64,000 bases of DNA. It comes from Noviherbaspirillum aridicola (GTDB lineage: Bacteria; Pseudomonadota; Gammaproteobacteria; Burkholderiales; Burkholderiaceae_D). The position numbers were made by a program, and so were the translations under genes. The notes under the pieces are model-generated. The model saw only the letters and a program-made list of their open reading frames with translations. It did not search any database and was not told the DNA's origin. This document shows, one piece after another, positions 49,568-60,674 of the stretch. Position 1 is the stretch's first letter. Every line of letters starts with the position of its first letter. Location of the stretch: assembly GCF_019656455.1 (NCBI RefSeq), contig NZ_BPMK01000002.1, positions 186,001 to 250,000 of the forward strand, in the 5' to 3' direction.

Positions 49568-51877
49568 CTATACCGCCCGCAGCTCCGCCGCCTTCAGCTT
49601 CGACTCGAGCACCTTGCCCTTGCGTGCCCGCTTGCCGATGTGCGGCGACAGCGCGTCCGCGCTCAGCTTCACATCCTGGGCCTTCCCGCCGCGTCCCGTG
49701 CCGGACACGATGACGCCTTTCTGGCTGATGGGTTGCGCCGCGAGGAGCTTCTCGTTCTTCTCGAGTTCCATCAGGATGACGCCGCGGCCGCCGCCGGACA
49801 GGGTCTTGATTTCGTCGAGGCCGAAGACGAGCAGGCGGCCTTTTTCGGACAGGCAGGCGAGCGCGCTCGCATCGCCGTTGACGATCCTCGGCGCGAGCGG
49901 CTCGTCGCCGTCGTCGAGTGTGATGAATGACTTGCCCGCCTTGTTACGGGACACCATGTCACCCGCCTTGGCGGTGAAGCCGTTGCCGGCGGTGGAGCTG
50001 AGCAGCAGCTGGGTGCCGGGGGCGCCAGCGAAGTAATGCAGCAGACGGGTGCCGCTGGCGAGTTCGATCAGGGTCGTGATCGGCGTGCCGTCGCCGCGCG
50101 CGCCGGGAAGCGCGCTCACGGGTACCGAATAGATGCGGCCGTTGGAGCCGAAGGCGAGCAGCGTATCCACGGTGCGGCATTCGAAAGTGCCGTACAGGCT
50201 GTCGCCCGCCTTGAATCCAAACTGCGACGGGTCATGGCCGTGGCCGCCGCGGGCACGCACCCAACCCTTCTGGGAAATGACGACGGTAACCGGTTCATCG
50301 ACGACCTTTTGCTCGAACGAGGCGCGCTCTGCCTCTTCGATCAGCGTGCGGCGGGCGTCGCCGTATTGCTTGGCATCGCTTTCGATTTCCCTGATCACCA
50401 GCTTCTTCATCGAAGCCGGGTTGTCGAGCAGGTCCTGCAGCGTGGTCTTTTCATTGCGCAGCTCGGCCAGCTCCTGCTGGATCTTGATGGCTTCCAGGCG
50501 GGCGAGCTGGCGCAGGCGGATTTCGAGGATGTCCTCGGCCTGGCGGTCGCTCAGTCGGAAGGCGGCGATCAGCGCGGGCTTCGGCTCGTCGGACTCGCGG
50601 ATGATGCGGATGACTTCATCAATGTTGAGCAGCACCGCTTCCCGGCCTTCAAGGATGTGGATGCGGTCGTCGACCTTCTGCAGCCGGAACTGGGTGCGGC
50701 GGGTGACGGTGGTGAAGCGGAATTCGATCCACTCGCGCAGGATGTCGACCAGGCCCTTCTGGCGCGGCCGGCCGTCGCGGCCGATCATCACCAGGTTGAT
50801 CGAGCTGCCGGTCTCGAGCGAGGTGTGGTGCAGCAGCATGTTCATGAATTCGGCCTGGTCGAGGTTCTTCGACTTCGGCTCGAACACCAGGCGCACCGGC
50901 GCATCCTTGCCCGACTCATCGCGCACCGTGTCGAGCACGCCGAGTATGGATTGCTTGAGCGCGAGCTGTTCCGGCAGCAGGGACTTCTTGCCGAGCTTGA
51001 CCTTGGGATTGGTCAGCTCTTCGATCTCTTCCAGCACCTTCTGGGCGGAGGTGCCGGGCGGGAGTTCGGTGACCACCGCCTGCCACTGGCCGCGCGCCAG
51101 GTCTTCGATCTTCCAGCGCGCGCGCACCTTGAGCGTGCCGCGGCCGTTTTCGTACATCTCGGCGATCTGCGCCTTGGGCGTGATGATCTGCCCGCCGCCG
51201 GGAAAGTCGGGGCCGGGGATCAGGTCCATCACTTCCGGATGCGTGAGCTTGGGGTTGCGGATCATCGCGACCGCGGCGGCGGCGACTTCGCGCAGGTTGT
51301 GCGAGGGGATTTCAGTAGCCAGGCCGACCGCGATGCCGGAGGCGCCGTTGAGCAACACGAAGGGCAGGCGCGCGGGCAGCAGCTTCGGCTCCTTGCTCGA
51401 GCCGTCGTAGTTCGGCATGAAGTCGACCGTGCCCATGTCGATCTCGTCGAGCAGCAGCCGGGAAATCGGGGTCAGGCGCGCTTCGGTATATCGCATCGCC
51501 GCCGCGCCGTCGCCGTCGCGCGAGCCGAAGTTGCCCTGTCCGTCGATCAGTGGATAGCGCAGGGAGAAGTCCTGCGCCATGCGCACCAGCGCGTCGTACA
51601 CCGACTGGTCGCCGTGCGGATGCAGCTTGCCGAGCACATCGCCCACTACCGCCGCGGACTTGCGCGGTTTGGCAGCGGGATCGAGACCCAGCTCGTGCAT
51701 CGCGTAGAGGATGCGGCGCTGCACCGGTTTCTGGCCGTCGCTGACGTCGGGCAGGGCGCGGCCCTTGACGACGGAAATCGCGTAATCGAGATAGGCGCGC
51801 TCGGCAAAGGTGGCGAGCGTCAGGGCTTCGCCGTCACCGGACGGCATCTGTTCAAACAGGCTGGCTTGTTCAGTCAT
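49568..51877 (-). CDS. parC: DNA topoisomerase IV subunit A
   Basis: 769 residues. The catalytic tyrosine is in [12 protein letters not shown], the quinolone region reads [17 protein letters not shown], and the GyrA-box-free C-terminal domain contains six beta-pinwheel-like strands, separating it from GyrA. Together with ParE it decatenates replicated chromosomes. At the position of E. coli ParC Ser80 the residue is Gln, which may be lineage-typical. The start overlaps the end of the lytic transglycosylase gene by 8 bp, so parE, the transglycosylase and parC are one transcript. Confidence 0.96.
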   Translation of the reverse strand: MTEQASLFEQMPSGDGEALTLATFAERAYLDYAISVVKGRALPDVSDGQKPVQRRILYAMHELGLDPAAKPRKSAAVVGDVLGKLHPHGDQSVYDALVRMAQDFSLRYPLIDGQGNFGSRDGDGAAAMRYTEARLTPISRLLLDEIDMGTVDFMPNYDGSSKEPKLLPARLPFVLLNGASGIAVGLATEIPSHNLREVAAAAVAMIRNPKLTHPEVMDLIPGPDFPGGGQIITPKAQIAEMYENGRGTLKVRARWKIEDLARGQWQAVVTELPPGTSAQKVLEEIEELTNPKVKLGKKSLLPEQLALKQSILGVLDTVRDESGKDAPVRLVFEPKSKNLDQAEFMNMLLHHTSLETGSSINLVMIGRDGRPRQKGLVDILREWIEFRFTTVTRRTQFRLQKVDDRIHILEGREAVLLNIDEVIRIIRESDEPKPALIAAFRLSDRQAEDILEIRLRQLARLEAIKIQQELAELRNEKTTLQDLLDNPASMKKLVIREIESDAKQYGDARRTLIEEAERASFEQKVVDEPVTVVISQKGWVRARGGHGHDPSQFGFKAGDSLYGTFECRTVDTLLAFGSNGRIYSVPVSALPGARGDGTPITTLIELASGTRLLHYFAGAPGTQLLLSSTAGNGFTAKAGDMVSRNKAGKSFITLDDGDEPLAPRIVNGDASALACLSEKGRLLVFGLDEIKTLSGGGRGVILMELEKNEKLLAAQPISQKGVIVSGTGRGGKAQDVKLSADALSPHIGKRARKGKVLESKLKAAELRAV

Positions 51878-52640
51878 GGGTTGCTTCCATCGTTTCCGGC
51901 ATGTTGCGGCGGCCGGGGAGAGTCATTCGTATGCGGCGCGGGGCCGGGCCGTCGTGCTGGAGCGCGACGGCGAGCGCGTTCGCGGCCGGCTTGTACAGCT
52001 GGTAGAACTGCTTGACCACCTGCACGTAATTGCGCGTCTCGGGATAGGGCGGAATGCGGTTGTTGTGTTTCTGGACCGCGCCCTCGCCCGCGTTGTAGGA
52101 GGCGATCACCAGTTCTGGCTGGGTCGGGAACAGCCGGTGCAGGTCGCGCAGGTAGCGCGCGGCGAGCCGGATGTTGATCTTCGGGTCGGTCAGCTTCTGC
52201 TCCAGGCTGCGCCGGCGGTCGCCCTGCAGTCCGTATCGTTCCGCCGTCGCCGGCATGATCTGCATCAGGCCGATCGCGCCCTTCGGCGACACCGCGCGCG
52301 GGTTGAAGGCCGATTCGGCGGCCATCACGGCCTTGAGCAGGGCCGGATCGAGCGCGAACTCATCGGCTGTTTCGTGCAACAGGTTTTCGACTTTCTTCAG
52401 TCCGGGGTGGCTGGCGAGATAGCTGGCCAGCGGCGAAGCCGGCGCCGGCGCGGGTCCGGCGCCGAGGCGCGAAGAGTCGAAGGGGACGTCGCCGCGCACG
52501 AACAGCTGATATCGCTCGTCCACCCGCTCGGTCGAAAAATGCGCGATGCCCTCGGCGTCGATATAGCCGTAGATGTCCGCCACCGCGGGCGCGGCGGCGG
52601 TGGACAGCATGAACGCGGCGAGTACCGTCCCGATGCGCAT
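51870..52640 (-). CDS. Periplasmic lytic transglycosylase (SLT family) with DUF4124-like N-terminus
   Basis: 256 residues: a signal peptide ([16 protein letters not shown]), a short DUF4124-like segment ([21 protein letters not shown]) and a GH23 domain at about 85-225. The catalytic glutamate is in [16 protein letters not shown], followed by [17 protein letters not shown] and [12 protein letters not shown]...YVQVVKQFY. It cleaves the MurNAc-GlcNAc bond of peptidoglycan. It begins 4 bp after the parE stop and overlaps parC. The arrangement is a known betaproteobacterial gene order rather than a functional link to topoisomerase IV. Confidence 0.93.
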   Translation of the reverse strand: MRIGTVLAAFMLSTAAAPAVADIYGYIDAEGIAHFSTERVDERYQLFVRGDVPFDSSRLGAGPAPAPASPLASYLASHPGLKKVENLLHETADEFALDPALLKAVMAAESAFNPRAVSPKGAIGLMQIMPATAERYGLQGDRRRSLEQKLTDPKINIRLAARYLRDLHRLFPTQPELVIASYNAGEGAVQKHNNRIPPYPETRNYVQVVKQFYQLYKPAANALAVALQHDGPAPRRIRMTLPGRRNMPETMEATHD

Positions 52641-52643
52641 CGA

Positions 52644-54632
<1,989 letters not shown>

Positions 54633-54853
54633 GCGGGGGATGCGAAAAAGCGGTGATTGCGGAAGGGAATGTATTTAAGCACAAAGTCCCGGCATTTTAA
54701 TCAAAACGGCGCCGGCGACGTGCGCAATGCGCGCATGCCGGATGCCCGACCGGCTTAGACGGTGGTCGGGGCGAATGTTTCGCCGTCACGAGGAATGACG
54801 GCAGTCATGCGCGAAAACGATCCGCACGCAAGGAATGTTTATACAATGCAAGG

Positions 54854-55717
54854 ATGTCGAAACAGGCCTTTCCCTTCGCCGTCCGCGCCATCGGCTTCAG
54901 TGCCGGGGAGTTGTCGCGCCTGGCGGCGCAGCTTGCGGCGGCGCGGCAGCGCGGCTTCCGCTATATCCTGCTGGAGGAAGACAACCTGCAGGATCCGGAT
55001 CTGTATCTGGTCGATGGCGAAGACCTGCGGGCGCTGGCGGCGGTGTCGGATCTGCGCCCGGGCGACCTGCGGCCGGTGCTGCTGGTCGGTGCGCCGGCGG
55101 TGGAGATGCCTTGCCAGTGCATCCCGAGGCCGGTCGAGGCCGGCGCGCTCTTCGCGGGCCTGGACGCTCTCGTCGAGCGCCGCGCCGACGCGCTGTCACG
55201 CCTGCAGGCATCCGACGTGGTGCGGGTGCCGGAGCGCCGCCGTCGCCCCCGGCCCGACCTCGACCTCGGCGATCCGGCGCGCTATGAAAGAATGCGGCGC
55301 AAGATCCCCGAGAACGGCGTGGTGCTGGTGGTCGACCGTCATCCGGCCCTGCACGAGGCCGTCGCCGCGATGTTGCGGCGTCAGGGCGCCGAGGTGGTGC
55401 GCGTCGACAGCGAGACGGCGGCGGTCGGCCTGCGCGAGCAGCGCCAGGTCTCCCTGCTGCTCATCAACACCTCCACGCCGCACGTCGATCCCTACCGCCT
55501 TTGCTGGGCGCTGCAGGAACAGGGCAGCCAGGTGCGCCATGCCTGCGTGCTGCTGGTCGGTCCGCATTTCGTGTACGACCCGGAACAGGCGCGCTTTGCG
55601 GGCGTCGACGGCTTCCTGCGAAAGCCGCTCGGCGCGCCGGCGCTGATGTCGGTTCTCAAGCGTTACCTGCCGGCCCGGGGCGCGTCAGTCCAGGATTCCG
55701 TGCCTGACCCGAACTAG
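54854..55717 (+). CDS. Tandem receiver-like protein without a phosphoacceptor aspartate
   Basis: 287 residues. The N-terminal half resembles a degenerate receiver (FRYILLEEDNLQDPD; VLLVGAPAVEMPCQCIPRPVEAGALF). The C-terminal half is a clearer CheY-like fold: VVLVVDRHPALHEAVAAMLRRQGAEVVRVDS, then LLLINTSTPHVDPY where the phosphorylated Asp is replaced by Asn, and GFLRKPLGAPAL with the conserved lysine. No output domain follows. It is probably a phosphorylation-independent partner protein. It is divergent from parE; no histidine kinase is adjacent. The function is unknown. Confidence 0.65.
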   Translation: MSKQAFPFAVRAIGFSAGELSRLAAQLAAARQRGFRYILLEEDNLQDPDLYLVDGEDLRALAAVSDLRPGDLRPVLLVGAPAVEMPCQCIPRPVEAGALFAGLDALVERRADALSRLQASDVVRVPERRRRPRPDLDLGDPARYERMRRKIPENGVVLVVDRHPALHEAVAAMLRRQGAEVVRVDSETAAVGLREQRQVSLLLINTSTPHVDPYRLCWALQEQGSQVRHACVLLVGPHFVYDPEQARFAGVDGFLRKPLGAPALMSVLKRYLPARGASVQDSVPDPN

Positions 55718-55896
55718 AGTACCGCCAGCAGCACTCATGGAGATGAGAAACCTCGCACGGGCATGCACACGCCAGCGGGCCGGGCGACCGAGCGGCGCGC
55801 GCGGCCGCTGAGGCAGGGCGTAGCAAGGTCCCCGGGGCAAGCGGATCGCCGCAGAAGAGCGAGAGACGCCCTGCGCCCGCCAAAGAAGGAGAAGGA

Positions 55897-56967
55897 ATGC
55901 CGGTACCCCCGATCTACAGGCCGTTCGTGCAGAGCCGGCAGGAAATGATCGCCAGGACCAGCGATCCGAACCTGAAGAAGCATTTTCAGGCCGAGATAGA
56001 CCTCGTCTCGACATGGGACAAGGGCGATATCGCCGATCCTCCGCCTTCACCGGGAAACGGTCCGCGGAGCGACGCCTGCGAATGTTCCACATCGCAGCAA
56101 CCCGATACCTCGCATCCGGGAGCCGGCGGCAAACACCCGCACGGGCACCATCCGCATCCACCCAGGGGGCCGCATTCTGCTCCCAATGGCCATCCCAATG
56201 CGGGTGGCAACCATACCGGTCACGTCCACACGAACACCCCCAACACCAACCCCCTCATCACCGGTTCCGGCGGCCAGCAGCCGAACACCGGCAAAACCTC
56301 CTATCGCCCCAAGAACAGGAACATCCCGGTCAACAACAATTTCAACCTCGTACCGCACGGCTTCGCCAGGGACTGGCACGCCGTCAGGTTCAGCAATACG
56401 ACGAACGAACCGATCACGGTGCAGGTCACCATGGCGCAGGGACAGGCCCTGCCTGCCGGGACCGACGGCAAGGGCATGGTCACCATACCTCCCGGAGGCT
56501 ACGTCGACCTGAGCTTCCAGCCGGGCTCGAGCTTCAATTTCAAGAGCACCAAGGGCGACGGATCGGTGTGGAATCAGGGCGAGCTGTTTTTCGACGAGGC
56601 GAACCGCGTCATCTGGGGCAACATGAGCTATATCTACGGCGCCAACTCGAACATGCGGATTTTCTCCGCCGATGGGCAGCACTCGGGCTTTCTCGGGGAT
56701 GTCGTGGCCAACGCGCCATCCAACGCGAAGGTCGGGGACTGGGGCATCACGGCACCCTACGACCGCTTCAAGAAATCCGACGATCCGAACGACCCGGATT
56801 CCGCCGCCGGCGGCCCGAACGGTCCCAAGAATGCCGGCGCCCAGTACCTGTATTCCATCCTCGGCAAGGGCGAGGGTTACGTCGGCCGCGGCCGGCCGGT
56901 GGAGGTCACCGACTACGACGATGCGAGCAGCCTGCGGTTTACCGGGAACATGGCGGTGGTGTTCTGA
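55897..56967 (+). CDS. His/Pro/Gly-rich protein with beta-rich C-terminal domain, function unknown
   Basis: 356 residues from an ATG after AAGGAGAAGG. There is no signal peptide. Residues 1-50 are helical and polar; about 50-140 are low-complexity, rich in His, Pro, Gly and Asn (KHPHGHHPHPPRGPH); and about 145-356 form a beta-rich domain. GELFFDEANRVIWGNMSYIYGANSNM resembles the core of thaumatin-like domains (strand, W-x-x-x-S-x-x-x-G-x-N), but the cysteine pattern of that family is missing. Metal binding by the His-rich stretch and export by a non-Sec route are possible. I do not recognise a family. Confidence 0.6.
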   Translation: MPVPPIYRPFVQSRQEMIARTSDPNLKKHFQAEIDLVSTWDKGDIADPPPSPGNGPRSDACECSTSQQPDTSHPGAGGKHPHGHHPHPPRGPHSAPNGHPNAGGNHTGHVHTNTPNTNPLITGSGGQQPNTGKTSYRPKNRNIPVNNNFNLVPHGFARDWHAVRFSNTTNEPITVQVTMAQGQALPAGTDGKGMVTIPPGGYVDLSFQPGSSFNFKSTKGDGSVWNQGELFFDEANRVIWGNMSYIYGANSNMRIFSADGQHSGFLGDVVANAPSNAKVGDWGITAPYDRFKKSDDPNDPDSAAGGPNGPKNAGAQYLYSILGKGEGYVGRGRPVEVTDYDDASSLRFTGNMAVVF

Positions 56968-56976
56968 TGCGCTGAG

Positions 56977-56994
56977 GTCCTGCCCGGGCAGGAC
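56977..56994. terminator. Perfect 18-bp palindrome between convergent genes
   Basis: GTCCTGCCC is followed directly by its complement GGGCAGGAC. It fills the short gap between the plus-strand His/Pro-rich gene (stop at 56967) and the minus-strand VWA gene whose stop begins at 56994. It could form a hairpin in both transcripts, but no U-run follows on either side. Confidence 0.4.
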
Positions 56995-58163
56995 TATTTG
57001 CTCAGCAGCCGCATCCCGCGTTCCAGGCCGTCGATCGTCACGGGGAACATGCGATTGTTCATGATCTGCCGGATCACGCTGATCGACTGCCGGTACTGCC
57101 ACAACCCTTCCGGTTCGGGGTTGAGCCAGATGAACTTGGGGAAGGTCGTGGTGAAGCGCTGCAGCCAGACGGCGCCCGCTTCTTCGTTGTTGTACTCGAC
57201 CGAGCCGCCGGGCTGCAGGATTTCATAGGGGCTCATGGTCGCATCGCCGACGAAGATGAGCTTGGTATCCGGCGGATACTTGCGCAGGATGTCCCAGGCC
57301 GGAAAGCGCTCGGCATGGCGGCGCCGGTTGTTCTTCCAAAGGTAGTCGTAGACGCAGTTGTGGAAGTAGAAGAACTCCATGTTCTTGAACTCGGTCTTGG
57401 CCGCCGAGAAGAGTTCTTCGGTGCGTGCGATGTGATCGTCCATCGTGCCGCCGACGTCGAGCAGCATCAGCACCTTGATGTTGTTCTTGCGCTCCGGCTG
57501 CATCTTGATGTCGAGGTAGCCGGCATTGTTGGCGGTGGCCCGGATGGTGTCGTCGAGGGCCAGTTCCTCCTCGAGCCCCTCGCGCGCGAACTTGCGCAGC
57601 CGGCGCAGCGCCACCTTGATGTTGCGGGTGCCGAGTTCGCGTTCATCGTCATAGTCGCGATAGGCGCGTGCCTCCCAGACCTTGACCGCGGAGCGCTGCC
57701 CGCCTTCGCCGCCGATGCGTATGCCTTCCGGATTCTGGCCGCCATTGCCGAAGGGCGAGGTGCCGCCGGTGCCTATCCACTTGTTGCCGCCTTCGTGCCG
57801 CTCCTTCTGTTCCTTGAGCAGCTCCTTGAGGCGGTCCATCAGCTTGTCGTAGCCGAACTTCTCGAGCGCCGCCTTCTGCTCGGGCGTGAGTTCGCGCTCC
57901 ATGCGCTTTTGCAGCCACTCCAGCGGGATCTCGGGATTCTTCTCGAAGATCGCGTCGATGCCGCGGAAGTAGAGTCCGAATGCCTTGTCGAACTTGTCGT
58001 AGTGCGCTTCGTCCTTGACCAGCGTGGTGCGGGCCAGGTAGTAGAAGTCGTCCAGCGACGGGCTGATGACGTTCTTCTGCATGGCTTCCAGCAGGATCAG
58101 AAACTCCTTGATCGAGACCGGAATCTTCGCGTCCTTGAGGGTGAAGAAAAAGTCGATCAGCAT
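56994..58163 (-). CDS. VWA-domain protein of the CoxE type, MoxR partner
   Basis: 389 residues. An N-terminal helical part (MLIDFFFTLKDAKIPVSIKEFLILLEAM) precedes a charged linker with a Gly-rich stretch (KWIGTGGTSPFGNGGQNPEG). The von Willebrand A domain at about 225-389 has a MIDAS-like DVGGTMDD, in which the canonical DxSxS is weakened. MoxR ATPases typically work with such VWA proteins as metal-insertion or assembly chaperones. It is the last gene of a moxR - acetyltransferase - VWA operon, starting one base after the acetyltransferase stop. Confidence 0.88.
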   Translation of the reverse strand: MLIDFFFTLKDAKIPVSIKEFLILLEAMQKNVISPSLDDFYYLARTTLVKDEAHYDKFDKAFGLYFRGIDAIFEKNPEIPLEWLQKRMERELTPEQKAALEKFGYDKLMDRLKELLKEQKERHEGGNKWIGTGGTSPFGNGGQNPEGIRIGGEGGQRSAVKVWEARAYRDYDDERELGTRNIKVALRRLRKFAREGLEEELALDDTIRATANNAGYLDIKMQPERKNNIKVLMLLDVGGTMDDHIARTEELFSAAKTEFKNMEFFYFHNCVYDYLWKNNRRRHAERFPAWDILRKYPPDTKLIFVGDATMSPYEILQPGGSVEYNNEEAGAVWLQRFTTTFPKFIWLNPEPEGLWQYRQSISVIRQIMNNRMFPVTIDGLERGMRLLSK

Positions 58164-58164
58164 G

Positions 58165-58770
58165 TCAGCCTGCCCTGGCGGGGAACCTGCCCAGCCTGTA
58201 TTCGAGATGCGCCCGGATTTCCGGCCACTCGCCCGCGGTGATGCTGAACATGACCGTGTCGCGCACCGTGCCGTCGCGCCGCAGCGCGGAGTGGCGTATC
58301 ACGCCGTCGCACTGCGCCCCCAGCCGGGCGATGGCTTCCCGCGACGCATGGTTGAAGTTGTCCGTCCTGAAGCCGACCACCTTGCAGCCGAGCGTGTCGA
58401 ACGCATGGCGCAGCAGCATCAGCTTGCAGCTGGTGTTGACGTGGGTGCGCTGCCAGGACCGGGCGTACCAGGTGTAACCGATCTCGACCCGGTCGACCGC
58501 GGGCACGATGTCGTGGTAGCTGGTCGAGCCGATGATCGTCCCGCTGCCGAGATCGCGCACGACGAAGGGCAGGCGGCTGCCGGCGTCGCGCATGGACAGG
58601 GCGGTATCGATGTAGGCGGCTTCCTCCCCCGGCGCCGGCACCGAGGTCACCCGGATCTTCCACAACTCTCCGTCGGCGGCGGCGCGCGCGAGATCGGGCG
58701 CATGGGCGGCGGTCATCGGCTCCAGCCGCACGCCGTTCAATTCCAGGGTAACGGGTTCGGTATGAATCAT
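58165..58770 (-). CDS. GNAT-family N-acetyltransferase (RimJ/RimL type)
   Basis: 201 residues with the GNAT core: FVVRDLGSGTIIGSTSYHDI, then RVEIGYTWYARSWQRTHVNTSCKLMLLRHAFDTLGCKVVGFRTDNFNHASREAIARLG, matching the RimJ/RimL pattern for N-terminal or small-molecule acetylation. It sits between moxR and the VWA gene with one-base gaps on both sides, so it is co-expressed with them. The substrate is unknown. Confidence 0.87.
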   Translation of the reverse strand: MIHTEPVTLELNGVRLEPMTAAHAPDLARAAADGELWKIRVTSVPAPGEEAAYIDTALSMRDAGSRLPFVVRDLGSGTIIGSTSYHDIVPAVDRVEIGYTWYARSWQRTHVNTSCKLMLLRHAFDTLGCKVVGFRTDNFNHASREAIARLGAQCDGVIRHSALRRDGTVRDTVMFSITAGEWPEIRAHLEYRLGRFPARAG

Positions 58771-58771
58771 C

Positions 58772-59626
58772 TCAGCGATTGTTGCGTGACATGAAGACCA
58801 GGCGTTCGAACAGGTGCACGTCCTGCTCGTTCTTCAGCAGCGCGCCGTGCAGCGGCGGAATCGCGGCCTTGGCATCCTTGCCGCGCAGCGCATCGGCCGG
58901 AATGTCTTCGGCCAGCAGCAGCTTGAGCCAGTCGATCAGCTCCGAGGTCGACGGCTTCTTCTTCAGGCCGGGCACGTCCCGCACTTCGTAAAAGGTCTGC
59001 AGCGCCTGCGCCAGCAGATCCTTCTTCAACTGCGGGAAGTGCACGTCCACGATCTGCTCCATCGTGTCCTTGTCCGGGAATTTGATGTAGTGGAAGAAGC
59101 AGCGCCGCAGGAAGGCGTCCGGCAGCTCCTTCTCGTTGTTGGAGGTGATGATGACAAGCGGCCGGTTCCTGGCCTTGATCATCTCGCGGGTCTCGTAGAC
59201 GTAGAACTCCATCCGGTCCAGCTCGCGCAGCAGGTCGTTCGGGAATTCGATATCGGCCTTGTCGATCTCGTCGATCAGCAGCACCACCTGCTGCTCGGAT
59301 GTGAAGGCCTGCCACAGCACGCCCTTGACGATGTAGTTGTGGATGTCCTTGACGCGCTCGTCGCCGAGCTGGGAATCGCGCAGCCGCGAGACCGCGTCGT
59401 ACTCATAAAGGCCCTGCTGTGCCTTGGTGGTCGACTTGATATGCCACTGCAGCAGCGGCATGCCGAGCGCGGCCGCCACTTCTTCGGCCAGCATGGTCTT
59501 GCCGGTGCCCGGCTCGCCCTTGATGAGCAGCGGACGCTGCAGGGTCAGCGCAGCATTGACCGCCAGTTTCAGGTCATTGGTGGCTACGTAGTTCTGGGAA
59601 CCTTCAAAACGCGTGTCCTGTCGCAT
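58772..59626 (-). CDS. MoxR-family AAA+ ATPase
   Basis: 284 residues with Walker A IKGEPGTGKTMLAEEVA (about 35-51), Walker B VVLLIDEIDKADIEFPNDLL and sensor 1 LVIITSNNEKELPDAFLRRC. It is the first gene of the minus-strand operon with the acetyltransferase and VWA genes. MoxR proteins act as ATP-driven chaperones for assembly of enzyme complexes; no obvious client is encoded in the window, although two cytochromes c lie divergently upstream. Confidence 0.92.
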   Translation of the reverse strand: MRQDTRFEGSQNYVATNDLKLAVNAALTLQRPLLIKGEPGTGKTMLAEEVAAALGMPLLQWHIKSTTKAQQGLYEYDAVSRLRDSQLGDERVKDIHNYIVKGVLWQAFTSEQQVVLLIDEIDKADIEFPNDLLRELDRMEFYVYETREMIKARNRPLVIITSNNEKELPDAFLRRCFFHYIKFPDKDTMEQIVDVHFPQLKKDLLAQALQTFYEVRDVPGLKKKPSTSELIDWLKLLLAEDIPADALRGKDAKAAIPPLHGALLKNEQDVHLFERLVFMSRNNR

Positions 59627-59863
59627 GGCCTTGTAGGAGAAAGAGAAAAGAAAATCAAGTATAAGCGAATCAGGGATCGGGGATCAGGCGCCGGACTCGC
59701 CGGGCCGCATGGACTGACTGGCAAGTCTTCGGGTAGAATTAAGCGCTTTTGCTGCGTCAGAGCAATTCCTACAAGGTAGGCCGATGTATCAAGAACCCGG
59801 TCGCAGACGGAGACACCGACAATCACGGGTTTTTGGATTTCCTTACTTATCATCCCAGCTATC

Positions 59864-60184
59864 ATGAAAAAACTAATCGCGTTTCTCGCGCTCGCTGGCC
59901 TCGCCAACCTCGCTTCGGCGCAGGTGACCGGCAACGCCAAGGCGGCGGAACACAAGGTGGCGATGTGCATCGGTTGCCATGGCATCCCCGGCTACAAGTC
60001 AGGCTATCCCGAGGTGTACCAGGTGCCCATGCTGGGCGGCCAATCGGCCAAGTACATCGAGAGCGCGCTCAACGCCTACAAGAAGGGCGACCGCAAGAAC
60101 CCCAGCATGCGCGGCATCGCGGCGGGTCTGTCCGACCAGGACATCGCCGACGTCGCGGCCTACTACGCATCGCAGAAGAAATAA
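59864..60184 (+). CDS. Periplasmic cytochrome c, class I, single haem
   Basis: 106 residues: a signal peptide (LIAFLALAGLANLASAQ), a haem attachment motif VAMCIGCHGIPGY and a C-terminal helix ending IADVAAYYASQKK. A methionine in QVPMLGGQ or NPSMRGIAAG would be the sixth ligand. It is a small soluble electron carrier of the c5/c-553 kind. No clear Shine-Dalgarno precedes the ATG. It shares a transcript with the next cytochrome 12 bp downstream, which ends at a strong terminator. Confidence 0.9.
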   Translation: MKKLIAFLALAGLANLASAQVTGNAKAAEHKVAMCIGCHGIPGYKSGYPEVYQVPMLGGQSAKYIESALNAYKKGDRKNPSMRGIAAGLSDQDIADVAAYYASQKK

Positions 60185-60196
60185 GGGGACCAGACC

Positions 60197-60541
60197 ATGA
60201 AGAAAATGCTCGCATGCGCATTCGCGCTGCTGTCGCTGAACGCCTTCGCGGCGGGCGGCAATGTCGAGGCCGGCAAGGAGGCCGCCAAGAAGTACAACTG
60301 CGCCTCCTGCCATGGCAACGACTACAACACGCCGATCGATCCCAGCTATCCCAAGCTCGCCGGCCAGCACGAGGACTACCTCGCGCAATCGCTGATCGCC
60401 TATCAGCGCGGCGCCAACGGCACCAACGGCCGCGGCAACGCGATCATGGGCGCCCAGGCCAAGCCGCTCTCGCGCGACGACATCCGCAACATCGCCGCCT
60501 ACCTGCACAGCCTGCCGGGTCACCTGGTGGTGCGCAAGTAA
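60197..60541 (+). CDS. Periplasmic cytochrome c, class I, single haem
   Basis: 114 residues: a signal peptide (MLACAFALLSLNAFA), haem motif YNCASCHGND, an axial methionine in GNAIMGAQAKPLS, and the C-terminal helix DIRNIAAYLHSLPG. The ATG follows AGGGGAC. Together with the first cytochrome it probably carries electrons to a terminal oxidase or reductase encoded elsewhere. The two proteins are related in layout but not near-identical, so this is an old duplication at most. Confidence 0.92.
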   Translation: MKKMLACAFALLSLNAFAAGGNVEAGKEAAKKYNCASCHGNDYNTPIDPSYPKLAGQHEDYLAQSLIAYQRGANGTNGRGNAIMGAQAKPLSRDDIRNIAAYLHSLPGHLVVRK

Positions 60542-60563
60542 GGGCCCCGAGCCTGCGAACCGG

Positions 60564-60589
60564 AAGCCACGCAACCGCGTGGCTTTTTT
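60564..60589 (+). terminator. Rho-independent terminator of the cytochrome c operon
   Basis: AAGCCACGC and GCGTGGCTT pair perfectly across an AACC loop and are followed by a run of six T. It lies 23 bp after the stop of the second cytochrome gene. Confidence 0.92.
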
Positions 60590-60674
60590 ATTGGGATCGG
60601 CCCGTCCGCATCACGTCTTCAGACGCCGCCAGACGGTCGAGTGTCGCTGGATGCGGTAGAAAATAATCGCTTTG

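Noticed and set aside
51600-51660. Gln at the ParC position equivalent to E. coli Ser80 as a fluoroquinolone resistance mutation.
   Set aside because: The surrounding residues also differ from E. coli and the change may be normal in this lineage; nothing in the window supports acquired resistance.
55718-55896. A short plus-strand frame between the pseudo-receiver and His-rich genes (55763-55948).
   Set aside because: It is very Arg-rich, has no good ribosome site and overlaps the better-supported start at 55897.
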